From the NCBI GenBank assembly GCA_037501455.1, contig CM074857.1:102891501-102955500 (forward strand): DNA of 64,000 nt, given 5' to 3'. The notes beneath the pieces are model-generated. The model did no database searches. It was not told the origin of the DNA and saw only the letters and a list, made by a program, of their open reading frames with translations. The DNA comes from Lantana camara (Eukaryota; Streptophyta; Magnoliopsida; Lamiales; Verbenaceae). The translations under genes were made by a program, and so were the position numbers. Position 1 is the first letter of the stretch; every line of letters starts with the position of its first letter. Shown here one piece after another: positions 1-11,294 of the stretch.

Positions 1-1815
1 GATAAGGTGTGGAACAAGATTCAAAGGTTCGCGGAAAAGTTCTTGTCTATGGCCGGTTAAGAGGTTCTTATCAAATCGGTCCTTCTTGCTATCCCCTCCT
101 ATGTTATGGGTTGTTTTCGCCTTCCGGATACGTTCTTAAGGAGCATTGAGTCGTTAATCGCCAACTTCTTCTGGAACAATAAAAACCAGAACAAAATTAA
201 TTGGGTGGCTTGGGCTAAGTTGTGTAAAAGCAAATCTTGAGGGGGTCTCGGTCTTCACCATCTTAAGAGATTTAATCGGGCCATTCTAGCAAAACAAGCT
301 TGGAGAATTGTCAAACACCCGGAGAGGCTTCTCTCTCGGATTCTTAAGGCTCGTTATTTTTCCCGGTCGGATTTGTTTGGGGCTTCACTTGGCCGGTCTC
401 CGTCGTTTACTTGGAGAAGTATTCTTGGAGCTCGAAACTTAATTGAGGCAGGCTCTCGCTGGAGAATTGGAAATGGTGCTTTGGTTGATATTATTAAAGA
501 TCGGTAGATCCCGAAATGCTCCTCTTTCAAACCTATCATCACAGACCCGTTGCCTTCCCATCTCTCTAAGGTTTGTCACCTGCTTCCCCCCAATAAGAAT
601 GAGTGGAATGTTCAGCTTATCAAGCGCCATTTTTCTGCCCCGGATGCGGACGCTATTATTTAAATTCCGCTTAGTTCTACCCGTTGGCCTGATATCTTGG
701 TTTGGAGTGAAACCAAACATGGTTCCTTCTCCGTTCGATTTGCCTATCTTCTCGATTTGTCTCTTTTTGAGAGATCCGATGCTTCTAGCTCTATGCAACA
801 GGCTGTTCTTCCTTGGAATTTATTGTGGAAAGTTGATGTGGCGCCTAAAATTCGTACCTCTGCTTGGAGAGTTTGCAACAAAGTCATTCCTGCGACGTCT
901 ATCCTCCGTTCCCGCTGTTGCCCGTTGGACTTCGTGTGCCCGTTGTGTGGTTCTTTGGAGGAAACGATTGATCATGCTTTTCTCTTTTGCCCTTTTGCTC
1001 GCCAAGTGTGGGCTTGCACTTATATTAGCTGGTTCTTGGTGTCTAAGTGGCCCGACGATTCTTGTAAGTGGATCCTTAACACTTTCGCTGATCTTTCAGA
1101 GGAAGAGGCTAGGACTTTTCTCACTACTATTTAGGGTATTTGGTGGTTTCGGAATCGTAAGCTTATCCAAGGAATAAAGGCTTCTCCTTTGGATGTGGGT
1201 AGTTTTGTTGATTCTTTTATCCAGGCTTCGTATGGTGCGAAATTTCCTTGCTCGGTGGGGCCTCGCGCTGTCCAAGCCCCTTCCTGGACCCCACCCCCTT
1301 TTGGTGTTATTAAAATTAATGTGGATGGTGCTTGCTTTTCACAACGAAATGAAGGAGGTTTTGGAGTTGCGGCTCGGGATTCTCTCGGTGTTTGTTTGGG
1401 CTGGAAGTGTGGCATCAATGTTGGGCAACTTGATTCTGAGGTTGCTGAAGCATACGCTGCTGTTCAAGGCTTGAAGTTAGCTAAGGAGCATGGATGGAAT
1501 ATTGTTATCCTTGAAGGTGATTGTCTTAATTTAATTTCCAGATTTAGGAGTGATTTAGTTGATGATTCCCAGGTTGGTAATCTGGTACTGTATGAGGTTA
1601 GGAATCTTTGTGCCTCTTTTGTCTCTTGTTCATTTAGTTTTGTCAGTCGGTAGGGCAATCATCTAGCTCACTCCCTTACTAGGCATGCGGCTTCGGCCTG
1701 CGTTAGTGTCCGTTTTTTGCTGACTACGGTTTCCCGTTTGCTGCAGTCGGAGGCTGTGATGGTTTAATTGTTTGTGTTGTTGTGGTCTTAAAAATAAAAA
1801 AATTAAAAAAAAAGA
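1..1815 (+). mobile_element. 3' part of a non-LTR (LINE, L1-type) retrotransposon, inactive
   Basis: Frame 1 can be read from base 1 to about 1767 without a frameshift. It gives the C-terminal part of a plant LINE ORF2: the end of reverse transcriptase (about 1-480), a zf-RVT region with Cys/His residues (WKVDVAPKIRTSAWR, then CPLCGSLEETIDHAFLFCPF, about 826-1000), and an RNase H domain beginning INVDGACF (about 1315-1640). The frame is broken by stops at 58, 238, 505, 661, 1132 and 1651. Several of these sit where the family usually has Trp, as expected from C-to-T decay. An A-rich tail follows at about 1788-1815. The 5' part lies outside the window, so the target duplication cannot be tested. 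The element is old and cannot be active. Confidence 0.85.
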
Positions 1816-1869
1816 AAAATCCTAATTAACAAAATCAACTCCTTTTGAATACATTTTTTATTATTATCA

Positions 1870-2830
1870 TTGTTATCGAAAATCCAGATTCTATCATTGG
1901 GCATGCAATTGATAGTTACAACTTACACCCGTTATATTAAACGTGCTAATCGAAAGGGAATCTTTCTGGATTTTATTGTGGTGTACGTTTTGCGAACACA
2001 ACTATCATTCCAGATTTCCACCAAAAAGAAAAAATCATTCGAGATAATTTCCTGAAATAATTGATATATATATATATATATATATATCCTCAGCTCTTGT
2101 TATTTAAACTGCATACGTATTTACATCCCAAAGATGTACATACATTTTGTATATAGAGCTATTTCGAGCAAGCTAGAGCCATGGAAGCATTTCGATTGTA
2201 TCTGCAAAGAGGTCAGAAACAAAGAATATTTTATAATGGGGGTGTATAATATAAGGTTTTTAAAATTGATAACATTCTGTTCTTTAGTTTTTGATTATAA
2301 AGAATTTGTGTTCTTATGGCTTCCTCTTAATTATTTTGTGAAATATATATAAGCTTATATCATTTATGATTTGCTAATAAATTAAGAACATTCTGTTTCA
2401 GGTTCTAGTAGTGTAGATGATTTCATATTAATTTTGAGAAAAAGTTCATTTGTAAATTTGTTTCCAAATATAAACTTATATAAATTTGTGTAAGCATATG
2501 AACATTTTACCGCTCTCTCTTGTAAATTATTTATAATGTACAATATTAAAAAGCGAGAGAAATATAAACCATAGATATTAGACCTTATCCAATTTTGTAA
2601 GCGAGTTTAGTATTAAAACAAGCTTATTTATCTAATTAATTAACTATATTAATCACAAGTATTTAAATGTAACGTCATCATTTCATTTCTCTCCCCCTCC
2701 ACATTTTTTTCTTAGCTATCTTATAGTTTCATAGTTTAATATTAATTACCAACATAAGAGAACAATTAAAATTACAAAGTGTCGGAAAAAAAACTAGATG
2801 GCAAAGTGTCAAAAAAGACAAAGTTCTAAT
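1870..2830 (+). pseudogene. truncated duplicate of the SDR gene (promoter, exon 1, part of intron 1)
   Basis: This stretch aligns in order with 12376-13370, the promoter, first exon and intron of the dehydrogenase gene downstream. Shared blocks include GGGCATGCAATTGAT (1898 and 12501), AAAGGGAATCTTTCTGGA, the exon-1 start (ATG at 2181 against 12717), a TATAATATAAGGTTTT block just after the donor, and GCGAGAGAAATATAAA with TTAGACCTT later in the intron. Exon 1 of this copy is about 7 bases shorter, which changes the frame. Its donor reads gtcag instead of gtaag. No second exon follows: similarity ends in AT-rich DNA just before the LTR element at 3283. It is therefore a dead partial gene duplicate. 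Confidence 0.75.
2064..2088. repeat. (TA)n microsatellite
   Basis: About twelve TA units lie inside the duplicated SDR promoter. The 12.5-kb copy lacks them, so the expansion is specific to this copy. Confidence 0.9.
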
Positions 2831-3282
2831 GGTATTATTTTCTCTATATAATTAGATATTAAATTTATTAACATACAATAATTTATTTGGAAAAAAATAA
2901 TACATATTATATTTTGTTGTAAATAATATATCAATTACATAACAAATATATATATACTAAAGTAGAAAAAATAAAATAACAATCAAAATTCAAAAAATAA
3001 AGCAAGGGAATTTTTTTCCAAACTTTTTATTTGAGTAGAAATTTTTAGTTCACTTCCCACTTCAAATAAACTTTTATTTTGCTCTCTAATGATATAAATT
3101 GTCTATTTGACCCTTAATGTTCTTATATGAAATACTTACATTTAAGTTTGTAGAACTATAGTAAATCTTGAAGAACTATAGTGGTACCAAATAGTTGGTT
3201 ATTAAATAAAGAACTTTTATTTTAATATGAAGTATTCACTTATACATTTGTGGGACTATATGTGCATTTTGAACAACTATTG
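2831..3282. other. AT-rich intergenic DNA with a 98-bp tandem duplication
   Basis: There is no gene here. The segment at 3126-3185 (ATATGAAATACTTACA... to ACTATAGTGG) recurs imperfectly at 3224-3284 (ATATGAAGTATTCACT... to ACTATTGTGA). That is a decayed tandem duplication abutting the LTR element. Confidence 0.5.
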
Positions 3283-3707
3283 TGATGGGGACCACCCTAT
3301 AGGACACGTGGCAACAACTCACACATGTACGAGTAGAAGGACTCTGCGGATAAGTACGACTCCATGGATATACAAGTAGAAGAAGGACTCTGCGGATAAG
3401 AACAAATCCATGCGAATCTTTGCATATACGGATAGAATGAGGATTCTACGGATAAGAACGAATCCATGCAAATCTATGCACATACGAATAGAATAAAGAT
3501 TCTGCGGATAGGAACGAATATGAATGAATAGAAGAAGCACTCGGGAAGAACTCTAATGTAGACGATTAGTAAACCCTAACTGGACTCTTTGTATTCGCCT
3601 ATATAAAGGAGACGAATAGACGCAAATAACACACACAACAAAACAATAAAAAACAAAGAGAAGAGGAGCAAGAGAGAAAAAGGAGTCGTTCTTATTGATA
3701 CTCATCA
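3283..3707 (+). repeat. 5' LTR of the gag-only element
   Basis: It begins TGATGGGGACC and ends CTCATCA. It carries a TATA box TATATAAA at 3600-3607 and, upstream in U3, four to five degenerate repeats of a motif like AGGACTCTGCGGATAAG. It differs from the right LTR at roughly ten positions (about 97% identical by eye), which points to a moderately old insertion. Confidence 0.85.
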
Positions 3708-3814
3708 CTGGCGCCGTCTGTGGGAAGCGAGTAATTTTTTTTTTTTTCGCTTCCGAACTAGTATTAAGCAGTCCCTCTTGATCTCTTGTTCTCCCTTTAA
3801 AAAATAATAACAAG

Positions 3815-5491
3815 ATGTCTAGAGAGCATATCAACCAACTGTTGGATAAGATTGAACAGATTCTACCAGAGAGTCAAGATCCGCGGAAGGCAAAGAAGAA
3901 TTACGCAACTACCCAAGTACGGACACAAGATGGAGTGATACGGGAAGAGGAACCGATGTCAGCCGTGTTACCAGCTAACATGACAATTGAACAACTGCGA
4001 GCCTTGGTGGAGATGATTACCGAGGCACAGGCAAAGTGGGAAGGACCCCGTCAAGTGCGAGGATATTGTGAGATGTCGGAAGGCAATACCCAAATGAGTG
4101 GGAAAGAAAAAAGAACTCGAATGGACCCGATCGACCTGGAGGGAGAATTGGACACTAAAGATGAAAATTACCATGAGAGGGAGGGCCGAACTACAATCCC
4201 AACCGTATTCAGGACCAGAGCTCCACCGGTTAAGAAAACCAGCAATTGGGAAGAGCGGATGCAAGATCTAGGAAAAGTTGTGGAAGATCTGAAGCGGAAC
4301 ATGCAAGGCCCTATGCAAGAAAAGAAAGGAAGCCCCTTTTCAGAAGATGTGATGGAAGAGGATCTGCCATATAATTTTCAATCTATGCAAGTGGGTAAGT
4401 ATGACGGGACTGGGGACTCGCTGGAGCACATCAGTGAGTTCGAGCATGTGGCCATGCTACACAAACTGTCCGACAAAATAAAGTGTAAAGTATTCGTCAC
4501 AACTCTATGAGGACCGGCGCAACGATGGTTTACTTTATTACCTTCTAATGTGATACATTGTTTTGATGATTTTTGCAGATTATTCCAGAATCAGTTCACC
4601 AGTTCGCTCCATTATAGAAGAAACTCTATTAGTCTGTTTACAATAAAACAGGGGATGGGCGAACCCTTAAGAACATATGTCCAGTGATTTATCCATGAGG
4701 CGCTGGAGGTGCCATTCGCATCCACCGAGGTCAAGGCTAGCGCCTTTGCACAAGGGTTGCAAAGGGGAGATTTCTTTAAATCATTGGCATTAGACCCAGT
4801 GCAAGACTTCGACGAGTTGTTGAAACGAGCAGGAAAATACATCAACTTGGAAGAATACTTAGCCGCAAAAGAAGTAGTGGTAAGCGAAGTAAATAAGAAA
4901 ATGATAGACCAGGAAGTATACACCACTAGAGATCGACGCCGCATTGAGGGGACAGCTCCACGTGTTTCCGATAGGTATGACACCTATTTTGTACTTAAGG
5001 AAACACCTGAGGTAATGTTGCAAAATGTCAAAAAGTTGGAAGGATTCCGATGGCCTCGGACACGAGCTGTGACACCACAAAGAGTCCCTTCGGATTCGTT
5101 TTGCGAATACCACAATGAATATGGACACCGAACGACAAAGTGCAAACATCTAAAGAATGAAATACAAAGATTGGCCCGCGAAGAAAAATTACAAGATGTC
5201 GTAACATGGGGGACTGCGACGAACAGGGAAAACAAACAAGGATCTAGGCAACATACACGGGTGGAAACCGAACAGATAGTAGGAGATCGGTCGATCAGGG
5301 GGGTTATACATATGATAGTAGGCGGCGAACAGAATAAGGCCAAGCCAGACAATGTACTCGTCGACTCGGTGGGATGTAGCCCGAACAAACAAAAGCGAAC
5401 AGGAGTGCAATTGCCTGGCGAGCTAGAGTCAGAGGGCATCGAGTTGCCGCGAGCTGGGAATGCACAACCCTCGAAGAATTTCTATGCTTAG
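3815..5491 (+). pseudogene. Gag-like protein of the gag-only element, two in-frame stops
   Basis: One frame runs from ATG 3815 to TAG 5491 (about 558 codons) and is broken only by TGA at 4508 and TGA at 4685. It has an acidic, charged N-terminus. The retrotransposon Gag core follows (MQVGKYDGTGDSLEHISEFE, then KVFVTTL, stop, GPAQRWF). Next is a knuckle-like motif CEYHNEYGHRTTKC (C-X2-H-X4-H-X4-C) followed by KHLKNEIQRL. Near the end is the GVIHMIVGGEQ motif that precedes protease in Tat-type polyproteins, but the frame ends soon after with no protease. The second Gag of this window (43252) shares the same layout. This copy probably makes no full protein unless the stops are read through. Confidence 0.75.
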
Positions 5492-5723
5492 TAACATTGC
5501 GGTTGTACTCTTTTTCCCTCGTAAGAATTATTACTGAAAGATTTTTTTTTTTCTATTACGAGGTTTTTAACGAGGCAACTTGAATGCATGTTAGATAAGT
5601 TATTTTTCTTTCAAAGCAACTAACGACCTCTTATATGCTATGACTTTCATTTTCTTTTGAATTAATATATATTTCTTGCTCAAAATGCATTGTCAAATCT
5701 GCGATATAGTACATATGAAAATC

Positions 5724-6110
5724 TTGCCGATGGCAAATGACCATCAGAGTTTTGGTCCAGAAAAATTATGAAAATCTTGCCGAATGGCTAATGACCATCA
5801 GAGTTTTGGTCCAAGAAAATTATAAAATTTTTGCCGAATGGCAAACGGCCATCAGAGTTTTGGTCGAGAAAAATTATGAAAATCTTACCGAATGGCAAAT
5901 GACCATCAATGTTTTGGTCCAAGAAAAACTATGAAATTTTTGCCGAATGGCAAACGGCCATCAGAGTTTTTGGTCGAGAAAAATTATGAAAATCTTGCCG
6001 AATGGCAAATGACCATCAGAATTTTGGTCCAGGAAAATTATGAAATTCTTGTCGAATGGCAAACGACCATTCGAGTTTTGGTCGAGAAAAGTCATGAAAA
6101 TCCTATGCGA
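5724..6110 (+). repeat. 54-bp minisatellite, about seven units
   Basis: CCATCAGAGTTTTGGTC recurs, with small changes, at 5741, 5795, 5849, 5903, 5958, 6013 and 6067, a period of 54-55 bp (18 codons). Units alternate between a GCAAATGACC and a GCAAACGGCC form, so the array looks like a 108-bp dimer multiplied. It lies between the gag frame and the polypurine tract. It is followed at 6105-6250 by looser repeats of CGAGCTGGCCCA. Confidence 0.85.
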
Positions 6111-6446
6111 GCTGGCCCATTTGAGATTTGATCGAGAAAATAATAATAATCAACATTGAAGGATATTCGCAAGCTGGCCCACTCGCCATCATGTGTTCCT
6201 TCACGCGAGCTGGGGCACTCATTTTGTATCAAGAGCCCGCGCACACGAGCTAGCGCATGGACCACTTATCCGAACTCAAAGTTATTGATTGTCATATATG
6301 TGTTAATTGATTTTATTAGCTATCCACGAGTTCCTACTTACTTCTTTGACGATTCAAAAATATATTCCCTTTCGTTGTTGCCACGTTATCAATACCATTC
6401 CCCATCTAATGAGCTGAAATGGTCTTAGGGGGGGGGGGAGTAGTAG

Positions 6447-6871
6447 TGATGGGGACCACCCTATAGGACACGTGGCAACAACTCACACATGTACGAGTAG
6501 AAGGACTCTGCGGATAAGAACGACTCCATGGATATACAAGTAGAAGAAGGACTCTGCGGATAAGAACGAATCCATGCGAATCTTTGCATAGACGGATAGA
6601 ATGAGGATTCTACGGATAAGAATGAATCCATGCAAATCTATGCACATACTAATAGAATAAAGATTCTACGGATAGGAACGAATATGAACGAATAGAAGAA
6701 GCGCTCGGGAAGAACTCTAATGTAGACGATTAGTAAACCCTAACTGGACTCTTTGTATTCGCCTATATAAAGGAGACGACTAGACGCTAATAGCACACAC
6801 AACAAAACAATAAAAAACAAAGAGAAGAGGAGCAAGAGAGAAAAAGGAGTCGTTCTTATTGATACTCATCA
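6447..6871 (+). repeat. 3' LTR of the gag-only element
   Basis: It is the same length as the left LTR (425 bp), with the same TG/CA ends and the TATA box in the same place. It is preceded by a G-rich polypurine tract at 6428-6440. Confidence 0.85.
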
Positions 6872-9812
6872 GTTTTATATGATCTTTAATACATATTTGT
6901 TCGTCTACCTTGAACTTGACCCGTATGTGCTCGTTTTTGTTTTTGATTTTTGTAACTACATGTTATGCATGAATTATGTGATTTATGAACTCATTTATAT
7001 GCTCGTTATTTGTTTTTGAGTTCGTTTGATACGGTTCTTAAACCGTTTTGTTTGTTAAGGGATTTGAGGGCCTAACTCGTTTTAGAGCGCCTAGGATTCC
7101 AAAAGTCGTAACTTGAGCTCGAAAATTCGGATTCGAATTTCGGAAGAGGCGTTGGACTTGTAGCAAGATTTGGAAGCTTTTGAACTTAGCCTTGTACTTT
7201 TCTAAGCCCGTTTAAATCTGAATTTCACCTGAACCGAGCCTCGCGTGCAGATCTGCCACCTTTTATGGTTTTGACCATATCTCTCTCATTTCTTAACCAA
7301 ATGGCCCCACTCTTGAACATACATGACCTAACTCACCCCTCTATCCTCCCAAATTTCTCATTTAGGACTCCAAGAATAAGAAAAGAGATAAATTCAGCTG
7401 AGAAGAGAAAAGAAAGCAGAAACCAGTAACTATTCACCCCATGCCATTTTTGAGCTCATAACTTCTTCGATTCTTCTCTGACTCAAAAAGGTAAGCATAT
7501 ATTCTTGTTGTATATCTTCTTTTGGTTGTTTTAAACTATGGTTTTCAGATTTTCATTGAGTTTTGATTATGTTATGAAGAAGAGCATGAATAGTTAGGTT
7601 TTAACCTTCATTTTCGAATTCATGGCTTAGGATCAGTTTTTATGAAGTTTGAGGCATGAAATGTGATATCTCTTGCTGCTATTATGTATATATGAACGTG
7701 TATTTGTTGTATGTGAAGTGTATGAGGTTCCACCATTGTTAAACTTTGAGTTTCTTCAAGCTTTTGGACTGAAATTGATCTCCATGACTGCTACTTGATT
7801 GTTGTTCGTTTCGGGCCTGTTTCGGGTGGGTTTTTGGCATGAAATTTTGTAGGTTGATGCATGATAATGTTGTGTATGTTGTTGCCTTGCTCCTCCCCTG
7901 TTCCTTGCTTGCTTTCCCTTCGTTTTTTATAGTTGATTCGCGAAGAAGATGAAGCTATCGCCCATAGACATGCCTGTGTCACCCCCTTTGGCAGCCATTT
8001 AGTGGCTACTACATGGTGGCTTTTGTTTTTGCCGTTTTCTTGCTCCATTGTGATGTTTTCTTGTTTTTCTTGCTATGTTCTTGATTATATTTGATTTCTC
8101 CCACCCCAATTATGATCCTAACATGTTAATATGATATAATATGATGTGTTTCGTTATTTATTTTAATTTTATGGCCTTGTTTGCTAAGTGTAAACGTGAT
8201 ATGAATGCAAGACCGTTTAAATGGAACACTTGATGTTTTATTATATCATTTGCCTCTTTTGTGAACTTTGAACTTCTGAATGCTTATGATATGCTATGTT
8301 ATGAGTTTATTTAACGTGTTATGTGTTCAATTTTCAAATTGTTGTGTGATAGTATGATATTTGCTTCGATATGCCTAAGTATGAACTTATATGACGTGCA
8401 TGCATCATTTTAAGTCTTAGTATTGTCTCTTATGTGCTAGATTGCTCGAGTGGAGTAGCTCGTTGGTGTGGGGCCGCTCCGTTGGTGTGTTTTTGTTCGT
8501 TCGATTTGTTCGTCGAGGTGAGGTTTTTGTTCTTTTAGTTATCTTGACCTAAAACCCTATGTGAATTGAAGCCCGCATGTGAGATATGTATAGTATATGA
8601 TGGATACATGCTTGATATATGTACGTTGAGGGCTTGTCCCACTTGTTGAAGATCTTGAAAACGCTTTTATACGTATATGCTATGTTTTGTTTTGTTTTGA
8701 AAGCTTTGAGTACGTTTTGAACATGTTTGAACATGTAGCGAGAATTGACCTTGAAAGATAGGTCCCTTGATCTTGTTCTTGACTTGATGGGCCCCAGATA
8801 TTGTGAGATAGAGCACCCGGGTCGGCCAAGGGGTCGCCGAACACACCTCTCATTCATAATCTCCACTTGTAGGATGTACCGGAACCCACTAGGAAGTTGG
8901 TGGGTGATAGAGTCCAACAGGCGTGAGTGTTGCGGAACTCACGTCCTGCTTGCTTGCTTGTATGGTTAGGGTATGTACAACCATTCCATCACCGGAGTTT
9001 GAGGTAGGATTGTTTTGATTTGGTCTTGCTTGATTTGTACTTGTCTTGGCACAAGGAGCTTGGAGAAAACCCGTACTCGTCGGGTGGTTTGTCTTGTCTT
9101 GTCTTGTCTTGAGTCTATGAAACGAGAGTAGATTCTTAGGTATTTAAAATTGGTTATTTTAGCGTTCAGGCCTTAACTTCTTTTAAATATATATATCTAT
9201 TATCACGGGAAACGTTTTGGCGTGCAAAAGCCATCCCCAGTTCATGGATTATTATGATCTTGATATGTGTTTTGCTCTATATGTATACAGGGGTGTGTGT
9301 GTGTTAGCCCCCTCACCAGTCTTTAGGATTGACCCTCGTGGTTTCTCTCTTTTTCCCCTTTTGTCTTTGAGTTGCAAGTGCAGGTTGTCGGCTCGTGCTA
9401 GGCGGCGGTCTTTCTTTTGCGTCTTGGAGTCTTGTAGCGAGTCTCATGCGTCTCTTATATTTACTTTTTTTATTCATGAGCACTTGTACGCATGTATATG
9501 ATCATGATACATTTTGAGAACATATGTTATGTTTTTATTTTGGCCTATAGTGGCAAGTTATGTATATTTGATTTAGTTGGAACTTGTTTATTGCACGTAT
9601 GTATGCTCGTATTTTGGATCCTGCAGCTTCCGCTTATGCTTTGAATTTGGTATGTGCACTCTGTACTAGGGTCTAGACCGCCTAGCCTAGGGGATAGTTT
9701 TTGTTTGTCTCCCGTTCGTACTGGTTTGATGTGTGTGCAGAGTCCTCGTTTCGTTACACGTGTCGAGCTATGGTGCAGGGGATGTGGTGCCCATCGCTCG
9801 GGGTGCTACATC
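6872..9812 (+). mobile_element. long LTR remnant, probably of a Tekay/Del-type chromovirus
   Basis: There is no coding region in these 2.9 kb. The composition and layout resemble the 3-4 kb LTRs of plant Tekay/Del elements. A T-rich, ATG-poor leader is followed by a run near 7265 (CCATATCTCTCTCATTTCTT), long TTG/TATG-rich stretches, a GC-rich part (8740-9000) and a final segment ending GCTCGGGGTGCTACA at about 9812. The left end is cut where the gag-only element stops, so the start of the LTR and any target duplication are missing. The assignment rests on general resemblance and needs a repeat-library search. Confidence 0.4.
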
Positions 9813-10144
9813 TCTTCTCGTTTTTATGTGTCCGATATTCAGCTTTGCTCGCCTCCTTTATATAGGCGAATACAAACTAGAGGCCACCTAAAGTTTACTA
9901 GTTTATCCGTAGAGTCCTTGTACTTCCTCTACTCGTCTATCCTCAGATTCCTTTCTCTACTTGTCTATCCGCAAAGTCCTTCCTCTACTCGTCTATTCGT
10001 AGAGTCCTTCCTCTACTCGTCTATCCGCAAAGTCCTTCCTCTACTCGTCTATCCATAGAGTCGTCTAGTCGTCTAGCCACTTCACCTCTTATATATCCTT
10101 CAACTCCAAGGTTGCTACGTATCCCTGGGGACTGGTCCGGATCA
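9813..10144 (-). mobile_element. antisense LTR fragment related to the gag-only element's LTR
   Basis: The minus strand starts TGATCCGGACCAG at 10144 (compare TGATGGGGACCACC of the 3283 LTR). It continues through five repeats of about 36 bp around ACTCTACGGATAGACGAGTAG. It then reads TTTGTATTCGCCTATATAAAGGAG, the same TATA region as the other LTR. The U5 end is lost at the junction near 9813. It is a diverged solo or truncated LTR of the same superfamily. Confidence 0.7.
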
Positions 10145-10234
10145 TAGATAATACATATGTAATTAATATATTATTTACAATAAAATATAATATGTTTAAT
10201 TTTCCTCCAATTAAAATGTTGTATGTTAGTTAAA

Positions 10235-10333
10235 TTTTTTTTTAAACACACAGTACCCCCGAGTGGGATTCAAACTTGGGACATTGTTTTGAAGAATAAA
10301 TCCATTAATCACTTGAACCAATTCCTGTTAACC
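10235..10333 (-). mobile_element. possible tRNA-derived SINE fragment
   Basis: On the minus strand, a GGTTCAAGTGATTAATGG stretch (like box A) is followed about 40 bases later by CAAGTTTGAATCCC (like box B). A T-rich tract on the plus strand lies where a 3' tail would be. The order and spacing match the better-preserved SINE at 55257. No clear target duplication was found. Confidence 0.4.
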
Positions 10334-11026
10334 TATTATATATTAATTAATTATCTAATTATTTATTAATTAGATACATAAATTATAATTAAGAAAAATT
10401 AAATCGAGCAAGACAAAAATTACAAAAACTAACGGTCAAAATCAAAATTCCGTCCAAAAACTGACGAAACTCCTTTTACTGAGAAGAATTAAATCGAACG
10501 GAACTAAAATTACAGATTTTAAAAAGTTGAAGACCAAAATGAGAACAGTGATATATTATTTCTAGGGGATAAAATTGTATTTCATAAAACTTTTTATTCA
10601 AATGACTCATTTTTTTGGAGATAGTTTCTGCTTTCCATCAGCCATTGATCGTAGATCGATACAGACCTCCCACTTGCATGACAATGGGACGAGCAAATAA
10701 CTAACTACAAACACGCAAGTTTCACATAATGACATAAATAGCACGTAACGACATATATATGCCAGCAAGTCGAAAAATTCTAGCTAAAGTACGGATTTGT
10801 TCCAGTCAGATTCGAACTGAAATTAACCGAATAAATAATATTAGCGGATTGATGATGAAAATAGAGCCAATAACCCCAAAAACCCTGTGTTATTCGAAAT
10901 TCAATAACTGCGAAAGTGGCGGTGATGGCTCGGGCAACGGCGGTGGCGACGGCGGCTGCGATGGTGGTCGTGTCGGCGAAGTGGTGGTGATGGTTGTGGG
11001 ATTGGATGGAGTGTATATATATATAT
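10334..11026. other. AT-rich intergenic DNA with a GGC/GGT-rich patch
   Basis: No gene was recognised. A short region at about 10915-11000 is rich in GGCGGT/GGTGGT triplets. It can be read as a low-complexity Gly-rich frame but has no recognisable domain. Confidence 0.4.
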
Positions 11027-11258
11027 AGGGAAAATTACATCCAACTACCCTGAGGTTTGCCCTAATTACGAATCAGTCCCTCTTTTTTCGTTTATTACAT
11101 ATTAACCCCTAAAAATACTGTTTCAATTACATTTTAACACCTAAAGAGGGACTGATTTGTAATTGAAACAGTGTTTTTAGGGGTTGATATGTAATAAATG
11201 AAAAAAGAGGGACTGATTCGTAATTAGGGCAAACCTCAGGGTAGTTGGATGTAATTTG

Positions 11259-11291
<33 letters not shown>
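11027..11291. mobile_element. hairpin MITE inside a (TA)n tract
   Basis: Two nearly perfect inverted arms of about 100 bases (GGGAAAATTACATCCAACTA... from 11028, and its complement ending ATTTGCCCT at 11262) surround a loop of about 30 bases. The element sits between TA repeats on both sides (11014-11026 and 11262-11291), so the target duplication is TA-rich and cannot be delimited. The termini resemble those at 18808 and in a GH3 intron. Confidence 0.85.

Positions 11292-11294
<3 letters not shown>

Larger units (their letters stand above)
3283..6871 (+). mobile_element. gag-only (TR-GAG-like) non-autonomous LTR retrotransposon
   Basis: The element is 3.6 kb, bounded by two 425-bp direct LTRs (3283-3707 and 6447-6871) with TG...CA ends. 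A primer-binding site follows the left LTR (TGGCGCCGTCTGTGGGA from 3709; the first nine bases fit the 3' end of plant tRNA-Asp). A polypurine tract of G residues (6428-6440) precedes the right LTR. The interior holds only a gag-type reading frame and a 54-bp minisatellite. No protease, reverse transcriptase, RNase H or integrase is present. This matches the plant TR-GAG class, which is mobilised in trans. The Gag and primer site resemble those of Tat-lineage Ty3/gypsy elements. No 5-bp target duplication is visible (tattg before, gtttt after), so a flank was probably lost or recombined. Confidence 0.8.

Noticed and set aside
5724..6110. CRISPR-like periodic array
   Set aside because: The whole 54-bp unit is repeated and no unique spacers exist. 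It lies inside a plant LTR element.
5737..6131. Short open frames in the minisatellite
   Set aside because: They are open only because the 54-bp unit is a multiple of three. There is no domain, and the frame changes at one-base insertions.
7791..8048. 85-codon minus-strand open frame in the long LTR
   Set aside because: No similarity to a known protein that I can recognise, and the surrounding sequence behaves as non-coding LTR.
10759..11028. 89-codon open frame ending in a Gly-rich stretch
   Set aside because: Low-complexity GGN repeats, no recognisable motif or splice context.
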